NCBI RefSeq assembly: GCF_022664455.2
Contig: NZ_JAKRKC020000002.1
Span: forward strand, 1 to 64,000
Source of the DNA: Actinomadura luzonensis
GTDB lineage: Bacteria > Actinomycetota > Actinomycetes > Streptosporangiales > Streptosporangiaceae
Length of the DNA: 64,000 nt
Direction: 5' to 3'
Part shown: positions 52,385-60,607 of the stretch, piece by piece
How positions within the stretch are numbered: the stretch's first letter is position 1
How the letters are laid out: each line of letters starts with the position of its first letter
Position numbers and translations under genes: made by a program
Notes under the pieces: model-generated
Database searches by the model: none
Seen by the model: the letters and a program-made list of their open reading frames with translations, nothing else
What the model was told of the DNA's origin: nothing

Positions 52385-54348
52385 TCAACAGGCGAAGCAC
52401 CCCGTCCGGTGATGGACGCGGTCGTGGACGCACCGGCGGCTCGGACCGTAGTGCCGGCCGCGGCGGGCGTCCCGCCTTCCGCTCGGACCGCGACGACCGC
52501 GGGTCCGGCGGCGGAAACAGCACCTACGGCGGCGGCCGCCCGTACGGCGACCGCGACCGGTCCTACGGCGACCGCGACCGCGGCGGGTACGGCGACCGCG
52601 ACCGGAGCGGGTACGGGCGCGACTCCGGCAGCCGCCCCTTCCGCCCTTCCAATGACTCCCGCGACTCCCTGCGCGCCGACCGGGGCGGCTCCCGCGCCCG
52701 TTACGGCACCCGCGACGGCGACCGCCCGGCCCGTGGCGACCGCTTCGACCGCCCCGCCCGCCCCGACCGCCGCGACGACCGCCGTGACGACCGCCGTGAC
52801 GACCGGGGCGGGTACCGTTCCGACCGTCGTGACGACCGGGCGGGTTACCGTCCCGAGCGCCGCGACGACCGCGGCGGCTACCGCTCCGACCGCCGCGACG
52901 ACCGCCGTGACGACCGCCGTGACGACCGGGGCGGGTACCGTTCCGACCGTCGTGACGACCGGGCGGGTTACCGTCCCGAGCGCCGCGACGACCGCGGCGG
53001 CTACGGCTCGGACCGCCGCGACGACCGCCGCGACGACCGCGCGAGCTACCGTCCTGAGCGTCGTGACGACCGCGCGGGTTACCGTCCCGATCGTCGTGAC
53101 GACCGGGCCGGTTACCGTCCCGATCGTCGTGACGACCGGGCCGGTTACCGTCCCGAGCGCCGCGACGACCGCGGCGGTTACCGCTCCGACCGCCGTGACG
53201 ACCGCGGCGCCTTCCGCTCCGACCGTCGTGACGACCGTCGTGACGACCGTCGTGACGACCGCCGTGACGACCGCGCCGGCTACCGTCCCGAGCGTCGTGA
53301 CGACCGTGGCGGCTACCGCCCGGACCGTGCCGAGCGCCGCGAGGAGGCCGCCCCCAGGGGGGAGTCCTCGACCCGCTCGCGTTACGGCCGGCGCGACGGC
53401 GACGCCCCCCGGGCCGCCGTACGCGCGACGAGCCGCGGCGCCACCAGGCGCGACGACGTCCAGACGATCGGCCGGCCGAGCAGGACGGGCGGCAGGCCCG
53501 GCACCGGGAGCAGCGCCCCCGGCAGCCCGCAGCAGGCCCGCATCAAGGCGGCCCGCCAGCCCATCCGCGACCGTGACCTCTACCCCGAGGGCTACACCGA
53601 CGAGCGCGACACCACCGAGGTCCCGGACGGCGTCCGGCTCCAGAAGGTGCTGGCGCAGGCGGGCGTGGCCAGCCGCAGGGCGTGCGAGGAGATGATCGGC
53701 GAGGGCCGTGTCACCGTGAACGGCCAGGTCGTCCGGCGTTTCGGCGCCAAGGTCGACCCGGTCAAGCAGGTCATCCACGTGGACGGCAAGCGCATTCCGA
53801 CCGCCCCCGACCTGGTCTACTACGCGCTGAACAAGCCCATCGGCGTCGTGTCCACCATGGACGACCCGCAGGGCCGTCCGTGCCTGGCCGACTACGTCCA
53901 GGAGCTGGCGCCGAGGCTGTTCCACGTGGGCCGGCTCGACACCGAGACTGAGGGCCTGCTGCTGCTCACCAACGACGGCGAGCTGGCCAACCGCCTCACC
54001 CACCCCAGCTACGGCGTGCAGAAGAAGTACTGGGCGAAGGTGCCCGGCCCGATCCCGAAGGACCTGGGACGCCGGCTCAAGCAGGGCATCGAGCTGGAGG
54101 ACGGCCTCGCCAGGGCCGACAGCTTCACCGTCGTGCAGGAGCACGGCCAGCAGGCGCTGGTCGAGGTCGTCCTGCACGAGGGCCGCAAGCACGTGGTGCG
54201 GCGGATGCTGGAGGAGGCCGGGCACCGGGTCATCGACCTGGCCAGGATCGAGTTCGGCCCGGTCAAGCTGGGCCGCACCAAGCCCGGCACGGTCCGCGCG
54301 CTGAGCCTCAAAGAGGTCGGCGAGCTGTACGCGGCCGTGAAGCTGTAA
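52381..54348 (+). CDS. rluB: Large-subunit rRNA pseudouridine synthase (RluB/RsuA family) with a 400-residue RDDR-repeat N-terminus
   Basis: 655 residues. The catalytic part starts near residue 415: an S4 RNA-binding domain (VRLQKVLAQAGVASRRACEEMIGEGRVTVNGQVV) and the pseudouridine synthase core with the catalytic Asp in GRLDTETEGLLLLTNDGELANRLTHPSYG. Before it come about 400 residues of disordered sequence dominated by 11-residue units of RDDRxGYRxDR type with Arg, Asp, Gly and Tyr. Such Arg/Gly/Tyr repeats favour RNA binding or condensation. GTG start overlaps the scpB stop. In other actinobacteria this extension is present but variable in length. Confidence 0.92.
   Translation: MINRRSTPSGDGRGRGRTGGSDRSAGRGGRPAFRSDRDDRGSGGGNSTYGGGRPYGDRDRSYGDRDRGGYGDRDRSGYGRDSGSRPFRPSNDSRDSLRADRGGSRARYGTRDGDRPARGDRFDRPARPDRRDDRRDDRRDDRGGYRSDRRDDRAGYRPERRDDRGGYRSDRRDDRRDDRRDDRGGYRSDRRDDRAGYRPERRDDRGGYGSDRRDDRRDDRASYRPERRDDRAGYRPDRRDDRAGYRPDRRDDRAGYRPERRDDRGGYRSDRRDDRGAFRSDRRDDRRDDRRDDRRDDRAGYRPERRDDRGGYRPDRAERREEAAPRGESSTRSRYGRRDGDAPRAAVRATSRGATRRDDVQTIGRPSRTGGRPGTGSSAPGSPQQARIKAARQPIRDRDLYPEGYTDERDTTEVPDGVRLQKVLAQAGVASRRACEEMIGEGRVTVNGQVVRRFGAKVDPVKQVIHVDGKRIPTAPDLVYYALNKPIGVVSTMDDPQGRPCLADYVQELAPRLFHVGRLDTETEGLLLLTNDGELANRLTHPSYGVQKKYWAKVPGPIPKDLGRRLKQGIELEDGLARADSFTVVQEHGQQALVEVVLHEGRKHVVRRMLEEAGHRVIDLARIEFGPVKLGRTKPGTVRALSLKEVGELYAAVKL
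52765..53345 (+). repeat. Imperfect 33-bp tandem repeats coding for RDDRGGYRSDR-type units
   Basis: Units of 33 bp (and half units of 12-15 bp such as CGTGACGACCGC) recur about 17 times. They keep the frame of the rluB extension. Copies 52800-52870 and 52918-52990 are almost identical, pointing to recent expansion. Confidence 0.85.
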
Positions 54349-54363
54349 TCTGTCCGGACGCAG

Positions 54364-54395
54364 GAGCCCGTGCGTGGTTCGTCCCGCACGGGCTC
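54364..54395 (+). terminator. Hairpin in the aroH leader
   Basis: GAGCCCGTGCG (54364-54374) pairs exactly with CGCACGGGCTC (54385-54395), an 11-bp stem and 10-nt loop. It lies between the rluB stop and the ribosome site of aroH (GGAAGGGAAGAGAG). It could end the scp-rluB transcript or act as an attenuator; a TAATCT -10-like box precedes it. Confidence 0.5.
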
Positions 54396-54424
54396 TCCCG
54401 CTCATCGGAAGGGAAGAGAGCCAC

Positions 54425-54784
54425 ATGGTGCGGGCGGTCCGCGGGGCGATCCAGGTGGACGCCAACGATCGTGACTCGATCGTCGAGGCCACGACCGAGC
54501 TGGTCAGCACGCTCATGGAGCGCAACCGGCTGACCACGGACGACGTGATCAGCGTGTTGTTCACGGCCACGCCCGACCTGACGGCGGAGTTCCCCGCGCT
54601 CGCGGCGCGCAAGCTGGGCTTCCACGAGGTGCCGCTGATCTGCTGCACCGAGATCGACGTGCCGGGTGCGCTGCCGCGCGTGGTGCGCCTGATGGCCCAC
54701 ATCGAGACCGACCGTCCCCGCGCGGAGATCCACCACGTCTATCTGCGCGGCGCCGTGGCCCTGCGCCAGGACATCGCGCAGTAA
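54425..54784 (+). CDS. aroH: Chorismate mutase, AroH class
   Basis: 119 residues, the AroH trimeric-barrel class. MVRAVRGAIQVDANDRDSIVEATTELVSTLMERN is its normal start, and LFTATPDLTAEFPALAARKLGFHEVPLICCTEIDVPGALPRVVR contains the active-site Arg, Glu and Cys region. It converts chorismate to prephenate, feeding tyrA downstream. The ATG at 54425 has the GAGAG site 4 nt upstream. Confidence 0.95.
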   Translation: MVRAVRGAIQVDANDRDSIVEATTELVSTLMERNRLTTDDVISVLFTATPDLTAEFPALAARKLGFHEVPLICCTEIDVPGALPRVVRLMAHIETDRPRAEIHHVYLRGAVALRQDIAQ

Positions 54785-54878
54785 GGGCCGTTCAAGGCTC
54801 TCGCGAGCGGACGGCAGGCGCCACCTGCCACACTCATCGGCACCAGCAACCAGCGGCCCGACTCACCAGGACATCGAC

Positions 54879-55967
54879 ATGGAACTACGCACCGTGCTCG
54901 TCGTCGGCACCGGTCTCATCGGCACCAGTGCGGCGCTGGCGCTGCGCAAGCACGGCGTGCGGGTCCTGCTCGCCGACCGCGAGCCGGGCGCCGTCCGGCT
55001 GGCGCGCGAGCTGGGCGCGGGCGAGGAGTGGACGCCGGACGCCCCGCCCGCCGAGGGCGTGGACCTGGCGGTGATCGCGGTGCCCCCGGCGTTCGTGGCG
55101 AGCGAGCTGCTGGAGCTGCAGCGGCACGGCGTGGCCCGGTTCTACACGGACGTGGCCAGCGTCAAGGCCGAGCCCATCGACCGGGCCCGGCAGCTCGGCT
55201 GCGACCTGGCGTCCTACGTCGCCTCCCACCCGCTGGCCGGGCGGGAGAAGTCCGGCCCCGGCGCGGCCCGCGAGGACCTGTTCCTGGGCCGCCCGTGGGC
55301 GCTGTGCCCCACCGAGCAGGCCGACCCCGAGGCGAAGGCCGCCGTGCTGCGGCTGGTCGAGCTGTGCGGGGCCAACCCGGTCGAGGTGGACGCCGTCGAG
55401 CACGACCGCGCCGTGGCCGTCGTCTCGCACGCGCCGCACGTCACCGCCTCCGCCGTGGCCGCCCGCCTGGCCGACACCACCGACGTGGCGCTCGGCCTGG
55501 CCGGTCAGGGGGTCCGCGACGTCACCAGGATCGCCGGCAGCGACCCCGGCCTGTGGCTGGGCATCCTGTCCGGCAACGCGGCCCCGGTCGCCGAGGTGCT
55601 GGAGGCCGTCGCAAGGGACCTCACCGAGGCCGCCGGCGCGCTGCGCGCCCTGGCCGAGGGCGACGGCGCCGCCCTCCAGGACATCACCCAGCTCCTGAAG
55701 CGGGGCGTGGCCGGCCACGACCGCATCCCGGGCAAGCACGGCGGGCCCGCCTCCGCGTACGCCGTCGTCCAGGTGGTCATCGGCGACCGTCCCGGCCAGC
55801 TCGCGCGGCTGTTCCAGGTGTGCGACGAGGTCGGCGTCAACGTCGAGGACGTCCGGCTGGAGCACGCGCCCGGGCTGCCGCTGGGCATCGCCGAGCTGTC
55901 CGTGCAGCCCGACGCCGCGTCCTCGCTGGCCGCCGCGCTGCGCGAGCGGGGCTGGCAGCTTCCCTGA
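54879..55967 (+). CDS. tyrA: Prephenate dehydrogenase with C-terminal ACT domain
   Basis: 362 residues. VVGTGLIGTSAALALRKHG is the NAD(P) Rossmann motif, SHPLAGREKSGPGAA carries the catalytic His, and residues from about 290 (QVVIGDRPGQLARLFQVCDEVGVNVEDVRLEH) form an ACT domain for feedback by tyrosine. It oxidises and decarboxylates prephenate to 4-hydroxyphenylpyruvate. In many actinobacteria cmk and der follow immediately; here a 6-kb block intervenes. Confidence 0.95.
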   Translation: MELRTVLVVGTGLIGTSAALALRKHGVRVLLADREPGAVRLARELGAGEEWTPDAPPAEGVDLAVIAVPPAFVASELLELQRHGVARFYTDVASVKAEPIDRARQLGCDLASYVASHPLAGREKSGPGAAREDLFLGRPWALCPTEQADPEAKAAVLRLVELCGANPVEVDAVEHDRAVAVVSHAPHVTASAVAARLADTTDVALGLAGQGVRDVTRIAGSDPGLWLGILSGNAAPVAEVLEAVARDLTEAAGALRALAEGDGAALQDITQLLKRGVAGHDRIPGKHGGPASAYAVVQVVIGDRPGQLARLFQVCDEVGVNVEDVRLEHAPGLPLGIAELSVQPDAASSLAAALRERGWQLP

Positions 55968-56042
55968 CGTCCGCCTGCGGCGGGCGTGTCACGTCCCGGC
56001 CCGCTCGATGCGTCCTTGGGTGCGCAACGAGGAGGTAGGACA

Positions 56043-57206
56043 ATGACTGACATTCTCGTCCTGGGCGGCGGTTACACCGGTCTCGCGGCGGCCATCAGGG
56101 TCGCGGCCAGGACCCGCCGCTCCGGCGTCAGGGTGACGCTGGTGAACGCCTCGGCCCGGTTCACCGAGCGGCTCCGGCTGCACCAGACGGCGGCCGGCGA
56201 GCGGCTGGCCGACCACTCCCTGACGGACGTCCTCGCGGGCAGCGGGGTCACGTTCGCGCAGGGCCGGGTGGCGGGGCTGGACGTCGAGGGGCACGAGGCC
56301 CGTCTCGACGACGGGCGGACGCTCCGCTACGACAGGCTGATCTACGCGCTGGGCACCGTCACCGACCTCTCGACGCCGGGCGCGGCCGAGCACGCCTGCA
56401 CCTTCGACGACCACGGCGGCGCCGTACGGCTGTCGCGGCGACTCGACGAACTGCCGGGAGGCCCTGTGGGGGCCGGCACTGTCGCCGTGGTCGGCAGCGG
56501 GCTGACCGGGGTGGAGGCGGCGACCGAGATTGCCGAGGCCCGCCCGCACCTGCGCGTCGTCCTCGTGGGCAAGGGACGGCCCGGCGCGATGATGGGGGAG
56601 CGGGCGCGCGCCTACCTGGACGCGGCCCTGGCCCGGCTCGGCGTCGAGGTGCGCTCCGGCGCGGACGTCACCAAGGTCCTGCCCGGCGCGGTCGAGCTGG
56701 CCGGCGGCGAGCTGATCGACGCCGACGCCACGCTCTGGACCGCCGGCACCCGTGGCCTGCCGCTGGCGGCCGCGTCGGGCCTGACCGTGGACGAGCGCGG
56801 CAGGATCGTCGTGGACGGCGCGCTGCGCTCGCTCTCGCACCCCGACGTCCAGGCCGTGGGCGACGCCGCCGCCGTCCGCCTGCCGTTCGGGGTGCTGCAC
56901 GGCACCTGCCAGAGCGGCATCCCGACGGCGCTGCACGCCGCCGACGCGCTGGTGTCCGTCCTGCGCGGCCGCGCGCCCAGGGACTTCCGGTTCGGGTACG
57001 TGCACCAGCCCGTGAGCCTGGGGCGCGGGGACGCGGTCATCCAGTTCACCCGGCCGGACGACAGCCCGCGCAGGTGGTACCTGACGGGGCGGGCGGCCGT
57101 CGCGTACAAGGAGGCGGTGTCGCGGAGCCCGCTGCCGACGTACCGGCTGCTCAAGCGCGGCCTGGTGCCGGTACGGGCGTTCGCGCTCAGCGCCTGGCCC
57201 GGCTGA
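56043..57206 (+). CDS. NAD(P)/FAD-dependent oxidoreductase, NDH-2-like
   Basis: 387 residues. Two dinucleotide folds: FAD motif LGGGYTGLAAA at residues 7-17 and NAD motif VGSGLTGVEAATEIAE near 150. AVGDAAAVRLPFG is the FAD-pyrophosphate motif. The family includes type II NADH dehydrogenases and related reductases (FARDs, ferredoxin- or quinone-linked). No C-terminal membrane helix is visible; an amphipathic or basic tail (LLKRGLVPVRAFALSAWPG) may dock to the membrane. Its GGAGG site lies 8 nt before the ATG. Confidence 0.85.
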   Translation: MTDILVLGGGYTGLAAAIRVAARTRRSGVRVTLVNASARFTERLRLHQTAAGERLADHSLTDVLAGSGVTFAQGRVAGLDVEGHEARLDDGRTLRYDRLIYALGTVTDLSTPGAAEHACTFDDHGGAVRLSRRLDELPGGPVGAGTVAVVGSGLTGVEAATEIAEARPHLRVVLVGKGRPGAMMGERARAYLDAALARLGVEVRSGADVTKVLPGAVELAGGELIDADATLWTAGTRGLPLAAASGLTVDERGRIVVDGALRSLSHPDVQAVGDAAAVRLPFGVLHGTCQSGIPTALHAADALVSVLRGRAPRDFRFGYVHQPVSLGRGDAVIQFTRPDDSPRRWYLTGRAAVAYKEAVSRSPLPTYRLLKRGLVPVRAFALSAWPG

Positions 57207-57338
57207 GCCGCGCGTCGTGCATGTGCGGTGCGATGTGTACGGGTGGTGCGGCGTGCGCGGCGGGTGTCGGCGGACCCACCGCGCACGCGGGCCGTCACGC
57301 GGCGGCCGCACGGCGGCGCCGGGCGACGGCGGCTTGGA

Positions 57339-57533
57339 TCACCGCTTGGTGACCGCCTGGCTGACGGCGTTGGGGCCGTCGTACTCGCGGTCCGGCATGC
57401 TCTCCAGGGCCTTGACGATGTCCTGGTCAGCGCCGTGGTCCTTGGCGGCCTTGACCAGGTCGTCCTTGCTGGCGGGGTAGTCCACGCCGCTCAGGTGCTT
57501 CTGAAGCTGGATCGGGTTCGGTGCATTGCTCAT
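57339..57533 (-). CDS. DUF2795 family small protein
   Basis: 64 residues. IQLQKHLSGVDYPASKDDLVKAAKDHGADQDIVKALESMPDREYDGPNAVSQAVTK is the full DUF2795 pattern (Lxgv-yPa-k-dLv--A---gA---v---L--lpd--Y-sp--v). Function unknown; these are abundant in actinobacteria. It is the last gene of the glycosyltransferase operon, 20 nt after the first GT2 gene. Confidence 0.88.
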   Translation of the reverse strand: MSNAPNPIQLQKHLSGVDYPASKDDLVKAAKDHGADQDIVKALESMPDREYDGPNAVSQAVTKR

Positions 57534-57553
57534 GACGGCCTGCTGCCCGTCGT

Positions 57554-58450
57554 TCAGGAGACGTAACGGCGGGCCCGGGAGGACGCCTGCGCCGCTTCGA
57601 GGCTGGCGAGCCGCGCCTCCACGCGGGGCGGGACCCGCCGCCGCTCGGCCAGCACCCAGGGCAGGCCGCGCAGCGCGTCCAGGGCGGCGAGGGCCGAGAT
57701 CCGGTCGCGCGGCACCGTCCTGGCCAGGTGCGCGGTCCGGCGCAGCGCGGCGCGCACCGGGCGGCGCAGCCAGGTGAACCACAACGTGTTGCGGATGCCG
57801 ACGCGGCGCCGGTGGTGGGCGTCCCGGTTGCGGGAGGCCTGATGGTGCACGGTCAGCTTCTCCAGGTAGCACAGCTCCCACCCGGCGGTGGCCAGGTCCA
57901 CGGCCAGCAGCTCCTCCTCGCCGCCGAGCCACAACCAGCTGCTGAAGCCGCCGCACTCCAGGAACGCCTCCCGGCGCAGCACCGACGCGCCGGCCAGGAA
58001 ACTGCCCAGCGCGGGCCCGGGCAGCCAGGCGGGGCCCGGGACGGGGGAGTCGCGCAGCTCCGCCACGATCGGGTCCTCGCGGGCGCCGGGCTCGGCCAGG
58101 ATGCGGGCCGTGACGACGGCCAGGCGGGGGTGCGCGTCGAGCACGTCGGCGGCCCGCGCCAGCGAGCCGGGCTCCCACCAGGTGTCGTCGTCGGCGAAGG
58201 CCACGTAGGGGGTGCTCAGGCGTGCCACGCCCACGTTGCGGCCCACCGCGCCGAGGTTCTCCCGCAGCGCCACGACCTCCGCCTCCGGGTACGCCGCCGC
58301 GACCGCCTCCGCGGTGCCGTCGGTGGAGCCGTTGTCCACGAGGACCACGTGCGGGCGTTCGGGCAGGCTCAGCAGCCGGCCGACGGACTCCAGGGCCTCC
58401 TCCCGGCGGTTCCACGTGATCACGACCGCGCCGATGCGCGGGTCAGCCAT
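57554..58450 (-). CDS. GT2 family glycosyltransferase (A)
   Basis: 298 residues. The GT-A fold starts GAVVITWNRREEALESV, with VLVDNGSTDGT and the metal motif DDD in YVAFADDDTWWEPGSL near residue 95; LWLGGEEELLAVDLATAGWEL is the acceptor-side ED region. No membrane helix, so it is cytoplasmic. Its sequence resembles the neighbouring GT2 gene (NLGAVGRNVGVA versus NLGAPARNVGVR), so the two are tandem duplicates. It probably adds a sugar to a lipid-, polyprenyl- or natural-product acceptor. Confidence 0.9.
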   Translation of the reverse strand: MADPRIGAVVITWNRREEALESVGRLLSLPERPHVVLVDNGSTDGTAEAVAAAYPEAEVVALRENLGAVGRNVGVARLSTPYVAFADDDTWWEPGSLARAADVLDAHPRLAVVTARILAEPGAREDPIVAELRDSPVPGPAWLPGPALGSFLAGASVLRREAFLECGGFSSWLWLGGEEELLAVDLATAGWELCYLEKLTVHHQASRNRDAHHRRRVGIRNTLWFTWLRRPVRAALRRTAHLARTVPRDRISALAALDALRGLPWVLAERRRVPPRVEARLASLEAAQASSRARRYVS

Positions 58451-58841
58451 CGCCCCACCTCCACGTCCCGACGCCGCCGGCCACCGGGCGGGGGCCGGGG
58501 GCGTCGGCCCGCCACGCCAGACCGGTCGCGTCGGCCTGCCACGCGGGGCCGTGCGCCTGCCCCTGCCAGGTCGGACCGGTCGCCCGTACCTGCCGCTTCA
58601 GACAGGCCGCCGGCCCCCGCCGCCCCGGATCAGCGGCCCGGGCCTGCCGCCCACGACAAGCCCCGCCCGGACGAGGGGTGACCTGCCCGATCCGGGTCTC
58701 TCCCGGCAGGGTCGCGGCCCGAGCTGTCCCGTCCGGCGGCACGGCGGCCGGTGCGTCGGCGGCCGGTGCGTCGGCGGCCGGTGCGTCGGCGGGCGGTGCG
58801 TCGGCGGGCGGCTCGGGGTGCGGGGTCCGGGGGTCAGCCAT
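58443..58841 (-). CDS. Small low-complexity ORF bridging two glycosyltransferase genes
   Basis: 132 residues, unrecognised. The ATG at 58841 overlaps the end of GT2 (B) by 8 nt, and the stop at 58443 overlaps the start of GT2 (A) by 8 nt, both with the same ATGGCTGA context. The N-terminus repeats (P/A)ADAP, then comes a Gly/Ala/Trp-rich stretch with GPTWQGQAHGPAWQADA. It could be a real linker protein, or a remnant of a third glycosyltransferase lost between two junctions. Confidence 0.42.
   Translation of the reverse strand: MADPRTPHPEPPADAPPADAPAADAPAADAPAAVPPDGTARAATLPGETRIGQVTPRPGGACRGRQARAADPGRRGPAACLKRQVRATGPTWQGQAHGPAWQADATGLAWRADAPGPRPVAGGVGTWRWGDG
58743..58812. repeat. 15-bp tandem repeats within the bridging ORF
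   Basis: GCGTCGGCGGCCGGT-type units recur four to five times in a row (GCGGGCGGT variants at the end), coding for ADAPA on the minus strand. Confidence 0.8.
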
Positions 58842-59679
58842 CGGTGCGCTCCAGGAGCCGGCGGTCGCGTTCCACGGCGGGCGGGAGGGCGCGCCGGTCG
58901 GCCAGGGCACGGGGCAGGCGGGGGACGGCCGTGCGCAACCCCTCCCAGCCGGCGGGCCCCCGCCGCAGAGCGTCGAGCGAGCGGCGGGCCACCACCCGCC
59001 ACGGCCGCCGCAGCACGGCGGTCAGGACGGCGTTCCGGGCGGCCAGCACCTGCCGCCCCCGCGGGTCCCTGGACGGTGACGGGTGGTGGTGGGCCACGAC
59101 GTCGTCCACGTACGCCAGCCCCCACCCCCGCGCCGCCAGGTCCACCGCCAGCCGTTCCTCCTCACCGAAGAAGAAGATCACGTCGTCGAACCCCCCTGCC
59201 TCAAGGAACGCCTCCCGCCGCACCACGACCCCGCACGCGAGGAACCCGAGCACGCTCGGCCCCGGCAGGTCCGGCTCGACGCCGAGCGGCGAGCGGGACA
59301 TCATCTCCGAGACCGGGTCCAGCCGCTCCTCCGGCCCCACCAGCACCCGGGCCCCCAGCACGGCCAGCCGGGGGTGGGCGTCGAGGACGTCGGCCGCCCG
59401 TTCCAGCGCCCCGGGGGCCCACCAGGAGTCGTCGTCGGCGAAGGCCACGTACGGCGTCTCCGCCAGGCGCACGCCGACGTTGCGCGCGGGCGCGCCCAGG
59501 TTCTCGCCCGCCTCCACCACCCGAACGTCCGGGAAGTGCTTGCGGACGAACGGCACGGTCCCGTCGCCGGAGCCGTTGTCGACGAGGATCACCGGACGCG
59601 GGTGCAGGGGAAGCGAGCGGGCCAGTGCCCGCAGCCTGTCCTTGCTGGCCACGACGACCGTGACCCGGGGCTCGCTCAC
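58834..59679 (-). CDS. GT2 family glycosyltransferase (B)
   Basis: 281 residues. VTVVVASKDRLRALARSLP, VDNGSGDGT and AFADDDSWWAPGALERAADVLDAHPRL give the GT-A nucleotide-sugar site with the DDD metal motif. FGEEERLAVDLAARGW is the acceptor region. The last 100 residues are Arg-rich (RRPWRVVARRSLDALRRGPAGWEGL), suggesting a membrane or acceptor contact. First gene of a four-gene minus-strand operon (GT2-B, small ORF, GT2-A, DUF2795). Confidence 0.9.
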   Translation of the reverse strand: MSEPRVTVVVASKDRLRALARSLPLHPRPVILVDNGSGDGTVPFVRKHFPDVRVVEAGENLGAPARNVGVRLAETPYVAFADDDSWWAPGALERAADVLDAHPRLAVLGARVLVGPEERLDPVSEMMSRSPLGVEPDLPGPSVLGFLACGVVVRREAFLEAGGFDDVIFFFGEEERLAVDLAARGWGLAYVDDVVAHHHPSPSRDPRGRQVLAARNAVLTAVLRRPWRVVARRSLDALRRGPAGWEGLRTAVPRLPRALADRRALPPAVERDRRLLERTDG

Positions 59680-59756
59680 ATCAGAGCACTTACCGCCCGT
59701 GACGTCCTTAGTCCTGATACGGCGGGTTGAAGCGCGGGCGGAGGAGGTGTAGAAAG

Positions 59757-59777
59757 GTCGGTAACAACGTTACCGAC
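59757..59777. promoter_or_regulatory. TetR-type 9-3-9 palindromic operator
   Basis: GTCGGTAAC at 59757-59765 and GTTACCGAC at 59769-59777 are exact inverted repeats around AAC. A further related half site, CGTTACCCGAC, lies at 59787-59797, just before the TetR start. This predicts autoregulation of the TetR-carotenoid oxygenase operon. Confidence 0.7.
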
Positions 59778-59797
59778 AAGAAACGGCGTTACCCGAC

Positions 59798-60607
59798 ATG
59801 GCGGCGACCGCGTACCAGCAAGCACAGAGGGAAGGGCAGGACGTCGTGCGGACGGCGATCCTCGACGCCGCCACGCACCTGCTCGTGAGCGAGGGCCCGG
59901 GCGCGCTCACCGTACGGCGCATCGCCGGCGAGGTCGGCTGCTCGACCAAGGTCATCTACACGCTGTTCGGCGGCAAGGACGGGCTGACCGAGGCGTTGTG
60001 GCTGGAGGGGTTCGCCCGCTTCGAGCGCCGGCTGCGGGAGACCCCGGCGGGCGACGACCCCCTCGCGAACCTGCGCGCCGGCCTCGACGCCTACCGCGAC
60101 TACGCGCTCACCGAGCCCGACTACTACCGCGTCATGTTCCAGAGCGCGATGCCCGGCTTCCGCCCGGGTCCCGACGCGGTGTCGGCCGCCCGGCGGGCGT
60201 TCGGGCTGCTCGTGTCGGCCGTCCAGGCCTGCCTGGAGCCGGGCCTGCTGCGCGGCGGCACCGCCGAGGAGATCGCCGACCTGCTGTGGATGGCCGTCCA
60301 CGGCGCGGTCAGCCTGGAGATCACCGGCTTCTTCCGGGAGCCCGAGTCCGCCCAGCGCTACCGCGCCCTGTACGCCGCCGTGCTCGCCCCCTACCTGCTG
60401 CCCCCCGACCTGCCCGACGACGACGACCCGTACCTGCCCGACGACCCGCTCGGATCCGACGACCCGCTCGGATCCGGCGGCCCGCTCGGATCCGGAGACC
60501 CGGCCGCCGGCCGAGGTGGCCGTGCGGCTTCCGGCGGAGCGGCCGGGGCAGGGGGCGGGGTGGGTGGAGGGCCCGCCGAAGAGTCCGAGGAGAGGACCGC
60601 ACCATGA
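59798..60607 (+). CDS. TetR family transcriptional regulator upstream of carotenoid oxygenase
   Basis: 269 residues. DVVRTAILDAATHLLVSEGPGALTVRRIAGEVGCSTKVIYTLFGGKDGLTEALW is the DNA-binding domain (YTLFGGKDGL in place of YxxFxxK). Helical ligand domain to about 195 with LLWMAVHGAVSLEITGFFR. The last 65 residues are low-complexity Pro/Asp/Gly/Ser, DPLGSDDPLGSGGPLGSG, and are encoded by near-repeats of CTCGGATCCG. ATG overlaps nothing upstream; the stop overlaps the next gene as ATGA, so it is cotranscribed. Confidence 0.92.
   Translation: MAATAYQQAQREGQDVVRTAILDAATHLLVSEGPGALTVRRIAGEVGCSTKVIYTLFGGKDGLTEALWLEGFARFERRLRETPAGDDPLANLRAGLDAYRDYALTEPDYYRVMFQSAMPGFRPGPDAVSAARRAFGLLVSAVQACLEPGLLRGGTAEEIADLLWMAVHGAVSLEITGFFREPESAQRYRALYAAVLAPYLLPPDLPDDDDPYLPDDPLGSDDPLGSGGPLGSGDPAAGRGGRAASGGAAGAGGGVGGGPAEESEERTAP

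Noticed and set aside
52760..53345. Possible CRISPR array
   Set aside because: The repeats are back-to-back without spacers, in frame with a protein and imperfect; they are a coding minisatellite.
57217..57566. Small plus-strand ORFs after the NDH-2-like gene
   Set aside because: They are shadows of the DUF2795 gene and GC-rich spacer; no ribosome site or conserved sequence.
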